Of a stretch of 64,000 nt of DNA, positions 45,420 through 56,108 are shown in pieces (position 1 is the first letter of the stretch; the number at the start of each line of letters is the position of its first letter). The DNA is taken from the NCBI RefSeq assembly GCF_036884845.1, contig NZ_CP145732.1, positions 2,108,001 to 2,172,000 of the forward strand. The letters run 5' to 3'. The notes under the pieces are model-generated. The model worked only from the letters and a program-made list of their open reading frames with translations, had not been told where the DNA came from and ran no database searches. The position numbers were made by a program, and so were the translations under genes. Source of the stretch: Pseudomonas sp. MAG733B (GTDB lineage: Bacteria; Pseudomonadota; Gammaproteobacteria; Pseudomonadales; Pseudomonadaceae).

Positions 45420-46435
45420 GTTTGCAGGTTCGGTCGCAGGTTTCACTCAAGCCGTTCAACAGTTTTGGTGTGGATGTTCAGGCTCGTTTGTTCGCCGAAG
45501 CCCATAGCGACGCCGATGTGCGAGAAGCCTTGGCCTATGGGCTTGAGCATCATGTACCAGTGCTGGTGATCGGCGGCGGTAGCAATTTGCTGCTGACGGC
45601 GGATATCGAGTCGCTGGTGTTGCGCATGGCCACACGCGGGATTCGCGTGCTGAGCGATGACGGCAGCAAAGTGGTGATCGAAGCCGAGGCTGGCGAACCT
45701 TGGCATCCGTTCGTGCAGCACACGTTGGCGCAGGGTTTGTCGGGTCTGGAAAACCTCAGCCTGATTCCCGGCACCGTCGGTGCGGCACCGATGCAGAACA
45801 TCGGCGCCTACGGGGTTGAGATCAAGGACGTGTTCGCCGGTCTGACGGCGCTTGATCGGCACAGCGGCGAACTGCGCGACTTCAACCTGGAAGAGTGCAA
45901 CTTTGCCTACCGCGACAGCCTGTTCAAACAGGAGCCGGGGCGCTGGCTGATCCTGCGCGTACGCTTCGCACTCGACCGTGCTGCGCATCTGCACCTGGAA
46001 TACGGCCCTGTTCGCCAGCGCCTGACCGAGCAAGGCATCGAGCATCCGACCGCCACCGATGTCAGCCAGGCGATTTGTAGCATCCGCAACGAAAAGCTCC
46101 CGGACCCGGCGGTGCTCGGTAATGCCGGCAGCTTCTTCAAGAACCCGTTGGTGCCAGCGGCGTTGGTCGCGCAGCTCAAGGGCGAATACCCCGATCTGGT
46201 GGCCTACGCGCAACCCGACGGGCAGATGAAAATCGCCGCCGGATGGCTGATTGAGCGGGCAGGGTGGAAAGGTTTCCGTGATGCCGACGCGGGCGTGCAC
46301 AAGTTGCAGGCACTGGTGCTGGTCAACTACGGCAGCGCCACCGGCCTGCAGTTGCTCGACCTGGCGCAGCGTATTCAGAAAGACATTTCAGAACGTTTCC
46401 ATGTCGAGCTGGAGATGGAGCCGAACCGTTATTGA
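45416..46435 (+). CDS. murB: UDP-N-acetylenolpyruvoylglucosamine reductase
   Basis: The 339-residue flavoenzyme is a type I MurB: FAD-binding VLVIGGGSNLLL, LSLIPGTVGAAPMQNIGAYG and the substrate loop RNEKLPDPAVLGNAGSFFKN with the catalytic serine. It makes UDP-MurNAc for peptidoglycan. It begins inside the phosphatase stop (ATGA) and ends the operon at a strong terminator. Confidence 0.97.
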   Translation: MSLQVRSQVSLKPFNSFGVDVQARLFAEAHSDADVREALAYGLEHHVPVLVIGGGSNLLLTADIESLVLRMATRGIRVLSDDGSKVVIEAEAGEPWHPFVQHTLAQGLSGLENLSLIPGTVGAAPMQNIGAYGVEIKDVFAGLTALDRHSGELRDFNLEECNFAYRDSLFKQEPGRWLILRVRFALDRAAHLHLEYGPVRQRLTEQGIEHPTATDVSQAICSIRNEKLPDPAVLGNAGSFFKNPLVPAALVAQLKGEYPDLVAYAQPDGQMKIAAGWLIERAGWKGFRDADAGVHKLQALVLVNYGSATGLQLLDLAQRIQKDISERFHVELEMEPNRY

Positions 46436-46460
46436 GACTACGCTTTAATGGTTCAATCCA

Positions 46461-46497
46461 AAGCCCTGCACTGATGAAAAGTGCAGGGCTTTTTTGT
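46461..46497 (+). terminator. Terminator of the lpxK-murB operon
   Basis: AAGCCCTGCAC-TGATGAAAA-GTGCAGGGCTT followed by TTTTG, 25 bases past the murB stop. Confidence 0.92.
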
Positions 46498-46674
46498 TAA
46501 TGCTGCGTTAACTTAGCGAGCTAACGATGCAATGCATTTTCTCCATCAAAGGCCCGGTGCAGACGCTCCCGTCAGCACAAGAGAGCCCAATAGCCTGAGT
46601 CGATCTGCGTACCGAACCAAGATCCAATGGCAGATTGCTCGACCCCATAACTCAAGAACTATGCGGGCGTGCCC

Positions 46675-47145
46675 ATGATTACCCTGAAACTCAACGGTCA
46701 AGACCATCAACTCGACGTCACCGAGGACATGCCGCTGCTCTGGGCGATCCGCGATGTGGCCGGCTATAACGGCACCAAGTTCGGCTGCGGCATGGGCCTG
46801 TGCGGTGCGTGCACCATTCATATCGAAGGCGCTCCGGCACGCAGCTGCATCACGCCGATCGGCTCGGTAGTCGGGCAGAACGTCACCACCATCGAAAACG
46901 TCCATGCCGACCCGGTCGGTAAAGTCGTGCAGCAAGCCTGGCTCGACACGGCCGTGGCCCAATGCGGTTTCTGCCAGGGTGGGCAAATCATGTCCGCCAC
47001 TGCGCTGCTCAAGACCAATCCGAACCCGAGCGATGAGCAGATCGAAGAGGCGATGGTCGGCAACATCTGTCGTTGCGGCACTTACAACCGCATCAAGACC
47101 GCCATCCGCCAGGCATCCACTCATCTGAAGGAGGCCAAGGCATGA
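46675..47145 (+). CDS. Molybdenum hydroxylase (2Fe-2S) small subunit, IorA-like
   Basis: The 156-residue protein has a plant-type 2Fe-2S cluster site (CGMGLCGACTIH) and the second cluster site with CGFCQGG and CRCGTY. This is the electron-transfer subunit of xanthine-oxidase-family enzymes such as isoquinoline 1-oxidoreductase. ATG 46675 gives the family start MITLKLNG; GTG 46669 is possible, and neither has a clear Shine-Dalgarno. Its stop overlaps the large subunit ATG. Confidence 0.92.
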   Translation: MITLKLNGQDHQLDVTEDMPLLWAIRDVAGYNGTKFGCGMGLCGACTIHIEGAPARSCITPIGSVVGQNVTTIENVHADPVGKVVQQAWLDTAVAQCGFCQGGQIMSATALLKTNPNPSDEQIEEAMVGNICRCGTYNRIKTAIRQASTHLKEAKA

Positions 47146-49460
47146 GCCAGTTACCGAATGATTTCGCCCTGAGCAACCTCAGTCGCCGTGGTTTCCTCAA
47201 AGGTGTGGGCGCTGCCGGTGCCCTGGTGGTTGCCGCGAGCTGGGGCTGGCAGGACGCGTTTGCCGAAGAAGAGAAGAAGTTCGGCGCCGACGGAATGCCC
47301 CATGGCTGGGTGGATGATCCCAAGGTGTACGTCAGCATTGCGGCCGACGGCACGGTGACCGTGATGTGCAACCGTTCGGAAATGGGCCAGGGCGTGCGTA
47401 CCAGCCTGACCATGGTCGTAGCCGATGAGCTGGAAGCCGATTGGGCACGGGTCAAGGTGCAGCAGGCTCCCGGTGACGAAGTGCGCTTCGGCAACCAGGA
47501 CACCGACGGCTCGCGCAGCATGCGCCACTGGTACGAGCCGATGCGCCGCTGCGGTGCCGCCGCGCGGACCATGCTGGAGCAGGCCGCTGCCAATCAGTGG
47601 AAAGTCCCGGTCAGCGAATGCCATGCGCAATTGCACAAAGTCATCCACAAACCTACCGGTCGCGAACTGGAATATGGCGCGCTGGCCGCTGCTGCCGGTG
47701 CCTTGGCCGTCCCGGCGCGTGACAGCCTGAAACTCAAGCAACCGTCGGAATTCCGCTACATCGGCAAGGAAGGCACCAAGGCCATCGACGGTGACGATAT
47801 CGTTAACGGGCGCGCGGTGTACGGCGCCGATGTGCATTTCGACGGCATGCTGTACGCCACCATTGCCCGGCCTGCGGTCTACGGCGGCAAGGTCAAAACC
47901 TTCGATGCGATTGCGGCGATGAAGGTCCCGGGCGTGGTCAAGGTGGTGCAGATCGAAAGTCGGCCATTGCCTTCGGAGTTTCAGCCGCTGGGCGGTATCG
48001 CCGTGGTGGCGAACAACACCTGGGCGGCGATCAAGGGCCGTGAGGCACTGAAAATCGAGTGGGATGACGGCGCCAACGCCAGTTACGATTCCATCGCTTA
48101 TCGCAAGGAACTGGAAGCGGCTTCCCTCAAGCCCGGCAAAGTGGTGCGCAACACCGGCAACATCGACGAAGCCATGAGCGGCGCCGACAGTACGCTGGAA
48201 GCCTCTTACTACCTGCCGCACCTGTCGCAGTCGCCTATGGAGCCGATGGTCGCCATCGCCCGCTACAAGGATGGCGTGTGCGAAGCCTGGGGCCCGAGCC
48301 AGGCGCCACAGGTCACCCGCACCAGAATCGGTGAGCGCCTCGGTTTGCCGTTCGATAACGTCACGTTCAACGTGACGCTGCTGGGTGGCGGTTTCGGTCG
48401 CAAGTCAAAGCCTGACTTCATCATCGAGGCGGCCATTCTCGCCAAGGAATTCCCTGGCAAAGCGGTGAGGGTGCAATGGACCCGTGAAGACGACATCCAT
48501 TGTTCCTACTTCCACACCGTGTCGGCGGAATACCTCAAGGCCAGCCTGAACAAGGATGGCCTGCCGTCCGGCTGGTTGCACCGCACGGTGGCGCCGAGCA
48601 TCACTGCGTTGTTCGCGCCGGGCATGAATCACGAGGCGGCTTTCGAGTTGGGCATGGGCTTCACCAACATGGCCTACGCGATTCCCAACATCCGCCTGGA
48701 AAACCCTGAAGCGACGGTGCACACCCGCGTTGGCTGGTATCGCTCGGTGTCGAACATTCCCCACGGCTTCGCCATCCAGAGCTTCATCGATGAACTGGCG
48801 CACAAGGCCGGGCAGGACCCGCTCAAGTACCAGATCAAATTGCTCGGCCCGGATCGGCAGATCGATCCGCGTACCTTGAGTGAAGAGTGGAACTACGGCG
48901 AATCCCCCGAGCGTTATCCGATTGATACCGGGCGTCTGCGCACTGTGTTGGAAACCGCCGCCAAAGCTGCCGGTTGGGGCCGTGAGTTGCCGAAGGGCCG
49001 GGGCCTGGGCCTGGCGGTGCATTACAGCTTCGTCACCTACGTGGCGGCAGTGATCGAGGTTGAAGTCAAAGAAGACGGCACGTTGATCGTGCACAAGGCG
49101 GACATCGCCGTGGATTGCGGGCCGCAGATCAACCCCGAGCGGATTCGCGCACAGTTCGAAGGCGCTTGCGTCATGGGCCTGGGCAACGCGGTGTTGGGCG
49201 AGATCAGCTTCAAGGACGGCAAGGTCCAGCAAGACAACTTCCACATGTATGAAGTGGCGCGCATGTCGCTGGCGCCGAAGGAAGTCGCCGTGCATCTGGT
49301 TACGCCTCCAGGCACCGTGCCGTTGGGCGGCGTCGGCGAGCCGGGCGTGCCACCGATTGCCCCGGCGTTGTGCAACGCGATCTTCGCGGCCACCGGCAAA
49401 CGCATCCGCGACCTGCCGATACGCTATCAGCTCCAGGGCTGGCAGAAGGCGCAGGCCTGA
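47142..49460 (+). CDS. Molybdopterin-dependent hydroxylase large subunit, IorB-like, Tat-exported
   Basis: The 772-residue protein starts with a twin-arginine signal ([20 protein letters not shown], cleavage probably after DAFA), so it is likely periplasmic. It has the molybdenum-cofactor domains of the xanthine dehydrogenase family ([39 protein letters not shown]) and the active-site glutamate in GVGEPGVPP. Such enzymes oxidise N-heterocycles or aldehydes; the substrate is not known. The start at 47142 overlaps the small subunit stop and follows GAGG. No separate FAD or cytochrome subunit is encoded here. Confidence 0.93.
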   Translation: MSQLPNDFALSNLSRRGFLKGVGAAGALVVAASWGWQDAFAEEEKKFGADGMPHGWVDDPKVYVSIAADGTVTVMCNRSEMGQGVRTSLTMVVADELEADWARVKVQQAPGDEVRFGNQDTDGSRSMRHWYEPMRRCGAAARTMLEQAAANQWKVPVSECHAQLHKVIHKPTGRELEYGALAAAAGALAVPARDSLKLKQPSEFRYIGKEGTKAIDGDDIVNGRAVYGADVHFDGMLYATIARPAVYGGKVKTFDAIAAMKVPGVVKVVQIESRPLPSEFQPLGGIAVVANNTWAAIKGREALKIEWDDGANASYDSIAYRKELEAASLKPGKVVRNTGNIDEAMSGADSTLEASYYLPHLSQSPMEPMVAIARYKDGVCEAWGPSQAPQVTRTRIGERLGLPFDNVTFNVTLLGGGFGRKSKPDFIIEAAILAKEFPGKAVRVQWTREDDIHCSYFHTVSAEYLKASLNKDGLPSGWLHRTVAPSITALFAPGMNHEAAFELGMGFTNMAYAIPNIRLENPEATVHTRVGWYRSVSNIPHGFAIQSFIDELAHKAGQDPLKYQIKLLGPDRQIDPRTLSEEWNYGESPERYPIDTGRLRTVLETAAKAAGWGRELPKGRGLGLAVHYSFVTYVAAVIEVEVKEDGTLIVHKADIAVDCGPQINPERIRAQFEGACVMGLGNAVLGEISFKDGKVQQDNFHMYEVARMSLAPKEVAVHLVTPPGTVPLGGVGEPGVPPIAPALCNAIFAATGKRIRDLPIRYQLQGWQKAQA

Positions 49461-50443
49461 TGGACAGCGTTGATCTGAATGTCCTGCGCAGCGTGCTGGA
49501 ATGGCGCCGCGCCGGTCAGCGGGTGGTGTTGTACAGCGTGGTCCAGACCTGGGGCACCGCGCCCCGGGCGCCTGGCGCGATGTTGGCGTTGCGTGAAGAT
49601 GGCGTGGTGATTGGTTCGGTGTCTGGCGGTTGTGTCGAAGATGACCTGATTGCTCGGTTGCATGACGGTCGCATTCCGGTCGATGGCCCGCCGGTGCAGT
49701 TGATTACCTATGGCGTCACTCGTGAAGAGGCTGCGCGTTTCGGCCTGCCCTGCGGTGGCACCTTGCGTTTGACTGAGGAGCGGGTCGGCGAAGCGGATTG
49801 GGTCGCCGAGTTGCTGGCGCGCTGCGAGGATCATCAAATCGTCGCGCGTTCGCTGGATATCGCGACCGGTGAAGTGGTCCTACAGTCGGCCGACAAATCG
49901 GATGTGCTGACCTTTGATGGCAAGACGCTGCGGGCCATTTATGGTCCGCGCTGGCGCCTGCTGCTGATCGGTGCGGGCCAGTTGTCCCGGTATGTCGCGG
50001 AAATGGCTCGGTTGCTGGATTTCGAAGTACTGATATGCGATCCACGCACCGAGTTCGTCTACGGCTGGGAAGAACAGCACGGACGATTTGTCACCGGCAT
50101 GCCCGATGATGCGGTGCTGAATATCCAGACTGACGAACGCACGGCGATTGTCGCCCTGACCCACGATCCGCGCCTGGACGACATGGCGTTGCTCACCGCC
50201 CTAGACTCCAGGGCTTTTTACGTCGGTGCGCTGGGCTCTCGGGTCAACAGCCAGAAGCGTCGGGAAAACCTGGCGCAACTGGGCTTGTCGCAACAGGCAA
50301 TCGAGCGGCTGCACGGCCCCATCGGCTTGCACATCGGCAGCCACAGTCCGGCGGAAATCGCCTTGTCGCTGATGGCGGAAATTGTCGCGATCAAGAATGG
50401 CGTCGAATTGAAACAGAAAAAGCCAGTACGGGAGCGCGTATGA
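49460..50443 (+). CDS. XdhC/CoxI-family molybdenum cofactor maturation factor
   Basis: The 327-residue protein has the XdhC N-terminal domain (VVQTWGTAPRAPGAML, GSVSGGCVEDDL, CGGTLRL) and a C-terminal Rossmann domain (LLLIGAGQLSRYVAEMA; ALGSRVNSQKRRENL; GLHIGSHSPAEIALSLMAE). XdhC proteins bind and sulfurate the molybdenum cofactor and insert it into the hydroxylase. It overlaps the large subunit stop by one base (TGATG), consistent with a dedicated chaperone. Confidence 0.94.
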   Translation: MDSVDLNVLRSVLEWRRAGQRVVLYSVVQTWGTAPRAPGAMLALREDGVVIGSVSGGCVEDDLIARLHDGRIPVDGPPVQLITYGVTREEAARFGLPCGGTLRLTEERVGEADWVAELLARCEDHQIVARSLDIATGEVVLQSADKSDVLTFDGKTLRAIYGPRWRLLLIGAGQLSRYVAEMARLLDFEVLICDPRTEFVYGWEEQHGRFVTGMPDDAVLNIQTDERTAIVALTHDPRLDDMALLTALDSRAFYVGALGSRVNSQKRRENLAQLGLSQQAIERLHGPIGLHIGSHSPAEIALSLMAEIVAIKNGVELKQKKPVRERV

Positions 50444-51036
50444 GCGAATCCATCGGAGCAATCATTCTGGCGGCGGGGCAGGGCAGTCGGTTCCGGCAGG
50501 TGGCGGGCGATGAAAAGGACAAGTTGCTGGCGGACTGTACGGGGCGTGATGGTGCCGTCCGTTCGGTGATCGAGCACGTGCTGGTGAATCTGCCGGCCAC
50601 GCTGGAAAAGCGTTTGCTGGTGACCACCGCTGATCGTCCGCAGGTGATTCGCATGGCCAAGGCTTATGGTTGTGACATCGTGCTGATTGAAACCACCGGA
50701 ATTGGCGATAGCATTGCTGCCGGGGTCGCCGCGTGTGAACAACTGGGTGGCTGGTTGATGGTGTTGGGGGATATGCCGTTCATCCTGCCTTCGACCATTG
50801 AGCAGGTTCTGGCGCAGGTGGCTGATGATTGCATCAGTGTACCGGTGCAAGACGGGGAATACGGGCATCCTGTGGGCTTTGGGCGCAGTTTTGGCCCGGG
50901 ATTGATGGCGCTGTCGGGTGATCGAGGGGCCAAGCCGTTGTTTGCACAGGGGCGGGTGGTTGAAGTGGCGGTGGATGATCCCGGGGTGTTGTGGGATGTG
51001 GATGTGCCGGAAAAATTAGTCTTCACATTCGCTTAG
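50440..51036 (+). CDS. MobA/MocA-like molybdenum cofactor nucleotidyltransferase
   Basis: The 198-residue protein has the nucleotidyltransferase loop ILAAGQGSRF, DKLL, VLGDMPF (metal-binding aspartate) and GHPVGFGRS. This matches MocA/NboR-type CTP:molybdopterin cytidylyltransferases that make the MCD form of the cofactor. It overlaps XdhC (ATGA). Cytidylyl cofactor fits xanthine-oxidase-family enzymes of the IorAB group, so the operon appears self-contained for maturation. Confidence 0.9.
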   Translation: MSESIGAIILAAGQGSRFRQVAGDEKDKLLADCTGRDGAVRSVIEHVLVNLPATLEKRLLVTTADRPQVIRMAKAYGCDIVLIETTGIGDSIAAGVAACEQLGGWLMVLGDMPFILPSTIEQVLAQVADDCISVPVQDGEYGHPVGFGRSFGPGLMALSGDRGAKPLFAQGRVVEVAVDDPGVLWDVDVPEKLVFTFA

Positions 51037-51043
51037 ATCCCCC

Positions 51044-51143
51044 TGTAGGAGCGAGCCTGCTCGCGAAAAACCTGAGGGCGCCGCATTTATCCAGAATACC
51101 CGCGTTATCGTTGACGACCATCGCGAGCAGGCTCGCTCCTACA
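51044..51143. repeat. REP doublet, core GGAGCGAGCCTGCTCGCGA
   Basis: Inverted copies at the two ends of this span lie between the convergent MocA-like and rne genes. Both spacer and arms resemble those of the doublet at 5791-5890 (shared TCGTTGACGACC). Confidence 0.9.
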
Positions 51144-51179
51144 GTGGGTTGAGGTGTTTCGGGGAAAGATTCCAAGCAT

Positions 51180-51219
51180 AAAAAAGCCCCGCCTGGCATC
51201 ACCAGGCGGGGCTTTTTAT
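51180..51219 (-). terminator. Terminator of rne
   Basis: AAAAAAGCCCCGCCTGG-CATCA-CCAGGCGGGGCTTTTT, 12 bases past the rne stop; symmetrical and probably bidirectional. Confidence 0.92.
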
Positions 51220-51231
51220 TGACCGAGGGAA

Positions 51232-54200
51232 TCAGACGAGTGGTTTAGGCTCGTGCTCTTTTTCTTCGGCTTGTTCGTGTTTCTCTACCGCTTCCTGCAC
51301 GGAGCGTGGCGCTTCGTGGATCACCGATTCAGCTGGCTCGGCAGCAACTTCGGCAACCGGGGCAGGTGCTGCCTCGACGACTTCAGCAACAACCGGTGCT
51401 GGTTCTTCAGCGACAACGACTTCAGCAACCGGAGCAGCAGCGGCAGCCAGTTCGGCTTCCTTCTGCAGGCGCTCTTCTTCACGCTTGCGACGACGCACTT
51501 CACGTGGGTCGTTCGGCGCGCGGCCACTTGGCGTCAGTGCGCTAACCTGAGCGGCTTCGACCACTGGAGCCGCCACTTCGGCGACAACCGGTGCTTCAAC
51601 CACTGGAGCAGGCTCGGCAGCGGCAACAACCGGCTCGGAAACCATTGCTTCAGCGACTTCCGCTTCAACGACTGGCGCTGGAGTTTCAGCAACGGCTGGT
51701 TCGGCAACCCAGTTGAACGCGGTTTGTTCTTCGCGAACTTCACGAACAACTTCAGTCACGGTTTCAACAACCGGTTCTGCAACCTCGGCAGGCGCTTCGG
51801 TAACAACAGCTTCAGCAGCCGCTTCAACCGCTGGCTGAGCTTCTGGCGCTTGGGCAACTTCGATTTCCGGCGAGGCGGTCACTTCTACCGGCGTGGTCGC
51901 TTCAACGACTGGCGCTTCAACCGGAGCAGTTTCCAGGGTGGCGGCAGTGGCGCGTTCGGCTTGCTCGTTGGCTTGTGCTTCAGCCGGAGCGCTGATCACG
52001 GAGCTGGCAACGGCTGCGGTAACAGCCAGGCCGGCGGCCAGATCGGCAGTGCTTGGCTCTTCAGCGTTTTCGCCGGCTTCGGACTCCTCCGAACCTTCGA
52101 TCACGTTGCCGTTGGCGTCACGCTGACGCTCACGACGATTGCTGCGACGGCGCTGGCCACGGGAGCGGCGGCGTGGGCGATCGCCTTCGGCGCCGTCCTG
52201 ACCATCGTCCTGCAGTTGCTCTTCGTTGGTTGTCAGCTCTTCTTCGGCAACGGTGGCAGCGGCTTGCTCGGCACGTGGTTGACGTTCTTCACGCGGTGGG
52301 CGTGGAGCGCGTTCTTCACGTGGCTGGCGGGCCGGACGTTCTTCAGTGGTGGCAACAGCGGCAGCGGCGGCGACCGGAGCGGCATCCAGTGGCTCACGCA
52401 GTTCACGTACGCGCTCTTCGCGCTCGCCACGTGGCTTGCGGTCTTCGCGCGGAGCACGCGGTGCACGTTCTTCACGCGGAGCGCGTGGTGCGCGTTCTTC
52501 GCGAGCTACGGCTGGGGTTTCTTCGCGGGCTTCGCGTGGCTGACGCTCTTCGCGTGGTTCACGTGGTGCGCGCTCTTCACGCGGTGCACGTTCTTCGCGC
52601 GGCTTGCGCTCTTCGTCGCGGCGACCGTTACGGTTGCGGCTCTGCTGACGACCGTTGCGACGCTCTTCGTTGCGGGCCGGACGCTCGGTAGCCGGTTTTT
52701 CAACCACGACCGGAGCGGCAGGCTCTTCCTTGGTGGCGAACAGGCTGACCAGCGACTTCACCAGGCCTTTGAACAGGCTTGGCTCTGGCGCGGCAACCGG
52801 AGCAGGGGCCGGAGCGGCAACTTCGGTCGGAACCGGAGCATTGGCGCGGGCCGGTGCAGTCTTGACCGCAGCTTCCTGGCGAACCAGGGTGCGGGTCGCG
52901 GCGGCTGGCTGGACTTCTTCCACATCGGCAGCGGCAGCGGCGATTTCGTAGCTGGACTGGTTGGTGGCGGCTTCCGGGCTGTCATCACGCAGACGCTGAA
53001 CTTCGAAGTGCGGCGTTTCGAGGTGATCGTTCGGCAGAATGACGATGCGGGCACGGGTGCGCAGTTCGATCTTGGTGATCGAGTTGCGTTTTTCGTTGAG
53101 CAGGAACGCGGCGACCGGGATCGGCACTTGTGCGCGAACTTCGGCGGTGCGGTCTTTCAGGGCTTCTTCTTCGATCAGGCGCAGGATCGCCAGGGACAGC
53201 GATTCAACGTCGCGGATGATCCCGGTGCCGCTGCAACGCGGGCAAACGATGCCGCTGCTTTCGCCCAGGGATGGACGCAGGCGCTGACGGGACATTTCCA
53301 GCAGGCCGAAGCGCGAGATGCGACCGACTTGCACGCGAGCGCGGTCGGCTTCCAGGCATTCGCGGACTTTTTCTTCCACGGCGCGCTGGTTCTTGGCAGG
53401 GGTCATGTCGATGAAGTCGATGACGATCAGGCCGCCGATGTCGCGCAGGCGCAACTGACGGGCGATTTCTTCGGCGGCTTCAAGGTTGGTCTGCAGAGCG
53501 GTTTCTTCGATGTCGCTGCCTTTGGTGGCGCGCGCCGAGTTGATGTCGATGGACACCAGGGCTTCGGTCGGATCGATAACGATGGAACCGCCGGAAGGCA
53601 GTTCGACCACGCGCTGGAAAGCGGTTTCGATCTGGCTTTCGATCTGGAAACGGTTGAACAGCGGAACGCTGTCTTCGTACAGCTTGATCTTGCTGGCGTA
53701 CTGCGGCATCACCTGGCGAATGAAGGTCAGGGCTTCGTCCTGGGCTTCAACGCTGTCGATCAGCACTTCGCCGATGTCCTGGCGCAGGTAATCGCGGATG
53801 GCGCGGATGATCACGTTGCTTTCCTGGTAGATCAGGAAAGGCGCGGCGCGATCCAGCGAGGCTTCTTTGATGGCGGTCCAGAGTTGCAGCAGGTAATCGA
53901 GGTCCCACTGCATTTCTTCGCTGCTGCGGCCCAGGCCGGCAGTGCGCACGATCAGACCCATGTCGGCCGGGGCAACCAGACCGTTCAGAGCTTCACGCAG
54001 TTCGTTGCGCTCTTCACCTTCGATGCGACGGGAGATGCCGCCGGCACGCGGGTTGTTCGGCATCAGCACCAGATAACGACCGGCCAGGCTGATGAAGGTG
54101 GTCAGGGCGGCGCCCTTGTTGCCACGTTCTTCTTTCTCGACCTGCACGATGACTTCCTGGCCTTCGCTCAGGACGTCCTTGATGTTGACGCGGCCTTCGG

Positions 54201-54444
54201 GGGCTTTCTTGAAGTATTCGCGGGAGATTTCTTTGAGGGGCAGGAAGCCGTGGCGCTCGGAGCCGAAATCGACAAAGGCAGCCTCAAGGCTTGGTTCGAT
54301 GCGAGTAATCCGGCCTTTATAAATGTTGGCCTTCTTCTGCTCGCGTGCACCGGATTCGATGTCCAGGTCGTAGAGGCGCTGGCCATCTACCAGTGCAACA
54401 CGCAACTCTTCGGGTTGAGTTGCGTTAATCAGCATTCTTTTCAT
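51232..54444 (-). CDS. rne: Ribonuclease E
   Basis: The 1070-residue protein has the RNase E N-terminal half: S1 domain ([21 protein letters not shown]), 5'-sensor/RNase H part, DNase I-like catalytic part with [13 protein letters not shown] and [11 protein letters not shown] aspartates, and the zinc-link CPRC. The C-terminal half is unstructured, with an arginine/glutamate-rich RNA-binding stretch of repeated REER/PRE units followed by an alanine/valine/glutamate-rich tail that would scaffold the degradosome. ATG 54444 gives the canonical MKRMLINA. A hairpin close to the start may serve autoregulation. Long 5' leader shared with rluC's upstream region. Confidence 0.97.
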   Translation of the reverse strand: MKRMLINATQPEELRVALVDGQRLYDLDIESGAREQKKANIYKGRITRIEPSLEAAFVDFGSERHGFLPLKEISREYFKKAPEGRVNIKDVLSEGQEVIVQVEKEERGNKGAALTTFISLAGRYLVLMPNNPRAGGISRRIEGEERNELREALNGLVAPADMGLIVRTAGLGRSSEEMQWDLDYLLQLWTAIKEASLDRAAPFLIYQESNVIIRAIRDYLRQDIGEVLIDSVEAQDEALTFIRQVMPQYASKIKLYEDSVPLFNRFQIESQIETAFQRVVELPSGGSIVIDPTEALVSIDINSARATKGSDIEETALQTNLEAAEEIARQLRLRDIGGLIVIDFIDMTPAKNQRAVEEKVRECLEADRARVQVGRISRFGLLEMSRQRLRPSLGESSGIVCPRCSGTGIIRDVESLSLAILRLIEEEALKDRTAEVRAQVPIPVAAFLLNEKRNSITKIELRTRARIVILPNDHLETPHFEVQRLRDDSPEAATNQSSYEIAAAAADVEEVQPAAATRTLVRQEAAVKTAPARANAPVPTEVAAPAPAPVAAPEPSLFKGLVKSLVSLFATKEEPAAPVVVEKPATERPARNEERRNGRQQSRNRNGRRDEERKPREERAPREERAPREPREERQPREAREETPAVAREERAPRAPREERAPRAPREDRKPRGEREERVRELREPLDAAPVAAAAAVATTEERPARQPREERAPRPPREERQPRAEQAAATVAEEELTTNEEQLQDDGQDGAEGDRPRRRSRGQRRRSNRRERQRDANGNVIEGSEESEAGENAEEPSTADLAAGLAVTAAVASSVISAPAEAQANEQAERATAATLETAPVEAPVVEATTPVEVTASPEIEVAQAPEAQPAVEAAAEAVVTEAPAEVAEPVVETVTEVVREVREEQTAFNWVAEPAVAETPAPVVEAEVAEAMVSEPVVAAAEPAPVVEAPVVAEVAAPVVEAAQVSALTPSGRAPNDPREVRRRKREEERLQKEAELAAAAAPVAEVVVAEEPAPVVAEVVEAAPAPVAEVAAEPAESVIHEAPRSVQEAVEKHEQAEEKEHEPKPLV

Positions 54445-55145
54445 GTAGTACCGTCGGTTTCCGGGCTGCCGGAAACGGCGTTCGGCACACACGACTTCTC
54501 ACGGTCGGTGTCAGGTGCGTCGGGAGTGGTTGGCCATTTCCCGTGTCCAGCGAAGTCCGGCCAATGTGGGCCTTCATCGCGACGTACGCGTCCTGCTTGC
54601 TGTGGCTCTTGAGCACTCAGTCAGGAGGAGGAATCAACCGGCGGCTGTGGACGAGATGAAGCGTCTTGATAAAGCCTATTGCTACACAGTCCAGCGGTTG
54701 TGCATCTCCACCCTACACGTATCCCTGATAATTCGGGTGCTGCCGCGCGCAGAATCCGCAGCGGGTTGGCATTTACCGTGAGCTCCGAAAGGGGGAGGTC
54801 ACGCATCATGGCTAATTTAGGCGTTGTTTCCGAAGCGTTCGCTCGGGGTCATTCGCAGCTGACTGCACTTTGTGAACTGGCCGTGAATATTTGCTCGTAA
54901 AGCGAGTGAAAACTCTGCTTTGCGGCTTGATTCAGGCCTCATGTCACCTGCGCTCGTTACACCTGCAAACTCCACCGTTACGTAGCGAAAGCCCCGTAGG
55001 ACGGCCTCGCGTCCTGGTGAATTGCGTTGGTCAGGGCCGGTTTTTGACCGTTGGTCCGCTGTCCAGCCGCTTTTGGCGGCGTTCGCGACTATAGCAGCAA
55101 TGATTAAGTGCTTCAATTCCATAAAAAATTGTTATCATCCGCGCC
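54445..55145. other. Gene-free leader region between rne and rluC
   Basis: About 700 bases without a supported gene separate the divergent rne and rluC. They should contain the long rne leader, its promoter and the rluC promoter (an AT-rich stretch with TTATCAT at about 55131-55137). The length fits known long rne leaders. Confidence 0.65.
54457..54476 (-). promoter_or_regulatory. Hairpin directly upstream of the rne start
   Basis: GTTTCCGG-GCTG-CCGGAAAC is a perfect 8-bp stem with a four-base loop, 12 bases before the ATG on the rne strand. E. coli rne is autoregulated through 5'-leader hairpins, so a similar control is plausible. Confidence 0.5.
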
Positions 55146-56108
55146 ATGACGACTACTGCCCCTTCGACCCCAGGCGTACAACTGCTTGAGGTCTCGCCGG
55201 AATATGCCGGCCAACGTATTGACAATTTCCTTCTCGCTCGGCTCAAAGGCGTGCCCAAGACCTTGATTTATCGCATTTTGCGCAAAGGCGAAGTGCGGGT
55301 GAACAAAGGCCGGATCAAGCCCGAATACAAGCTGCAGGCGGGCGATATCGTGCGCGTGCCGCCGGTTCGCGTGCCTGAGCGGGACGAGCCGGTGCCATTG
55401 GCCCAAGGCCTGCTGCAGCGCCTGGAAGCCTCGATTGTCTTCGAAGACAAAGCGCTGATCGTGATCAACAAGCCTTGCGGTATCGCGGTTCACGGCGGCA
55501 GCGGCTTGAATTACGGCGTCATCGAAGCCTTTCGTCAGTTGCGTCCCGATTGCAAGGAGCTGGAGCTGGTTCACCGTCTCGACCGTGACACCTCCGGCCT
55601 GCTGATGATCGCCAAGAAGCGCAGCATGCTGCGTCACTTGCACACGGCCTTGCGCGGTGACGGCGTCGATAAGCGTTACATGGCGCTGGTTCGCGGTAAC
55701 TGGGCGTCCTCGATCAAGCAAGTTCGCGCGTCGCTCGGCAAGAGCAATCTGCGCTCCGGCGAGCGTATGGTCGAGGTCGACGAGGAGGAGGGCAAGGAGT
55801 CGGTGACCGTGTTCAAGGTCCTGCGTCGTTTTGGCGACTTTGCCACCTTGATCGAAGCCAAACCGATCACCGGCCGTACTCACCAGATTCGTGTCCACAC
55901 CTTGCACGCCGGGCACTGCATTGCCGGCGACACCAAATACGGCGATGACGATTTCAGTAAGGAAATCCGCGATCTGGGCGGCAAGCGCTTGTTCCTCCAC
56001 GCCTACATGCTGACCGTGCCACTGCCCGATGGCGGCGAACTGAAGCTTCAGGCGCCGGTCGATGAGATGTGGGCCAAAACCGTGGAGCGCTTGAGTGCAC
56101 CCATCTGA
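55146..56108 (+). CDS. rluC: 23S rRNA pseudouridine synthase RluC
   Basis: The 320-residue enzyme has an N-terminal S4 RNA-binding domain ([23 protein letters not shown]) and the RluA-type catalytic motif HRLDRDTSG with D146. The later [12 protein letters not shown] and GDTKYGD blocks are typical. RluC modifies positions 955, 2504 and 2580 of 23S rRNA in E. coli. Divergent from rne, an order conserved across gamma-proteobacteria. The stop lies 14 bases inside the next gene. Confidence 0.96.
   Translation: MTTTAPSTPGVQLLEVSPEYAGQRIDNFLLARLKGVPKTLIYRILRKGEVRVNKGRIKPEYKLQAGDIVRVPPVRVPERDEPVPLAQGLLQRLEASIVFEDKALIVINKPCGIAVHGGSGLNYGVIEAFRQLRPDCKELELVHRLDRDTSGLLMIAKKRSMLRHLHTALRGDGVDKRYMALVRGNWASSIKQVRASLGKSNLRSGERMVEVDEEEGKESVTVFKVLRRFGDFATLIEAKPITGRTHQIRVHTLHAGHCIAGDTKYGDDDFSKEIRDLGGKRLFLHAYMLTVPLPDGGELKLQAPVDEMWAKTVERLSAPI

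Noticed and set aside
51253..54612. A 1119-codon open frame on the plus strand opposite rne
   Set aside because: It is a mirror of rne codon bias: its product is a low-complexity phenylalanine/glycine/arginine-rich chain without domains, it covers the rne start, and rne itself is unmistakable.
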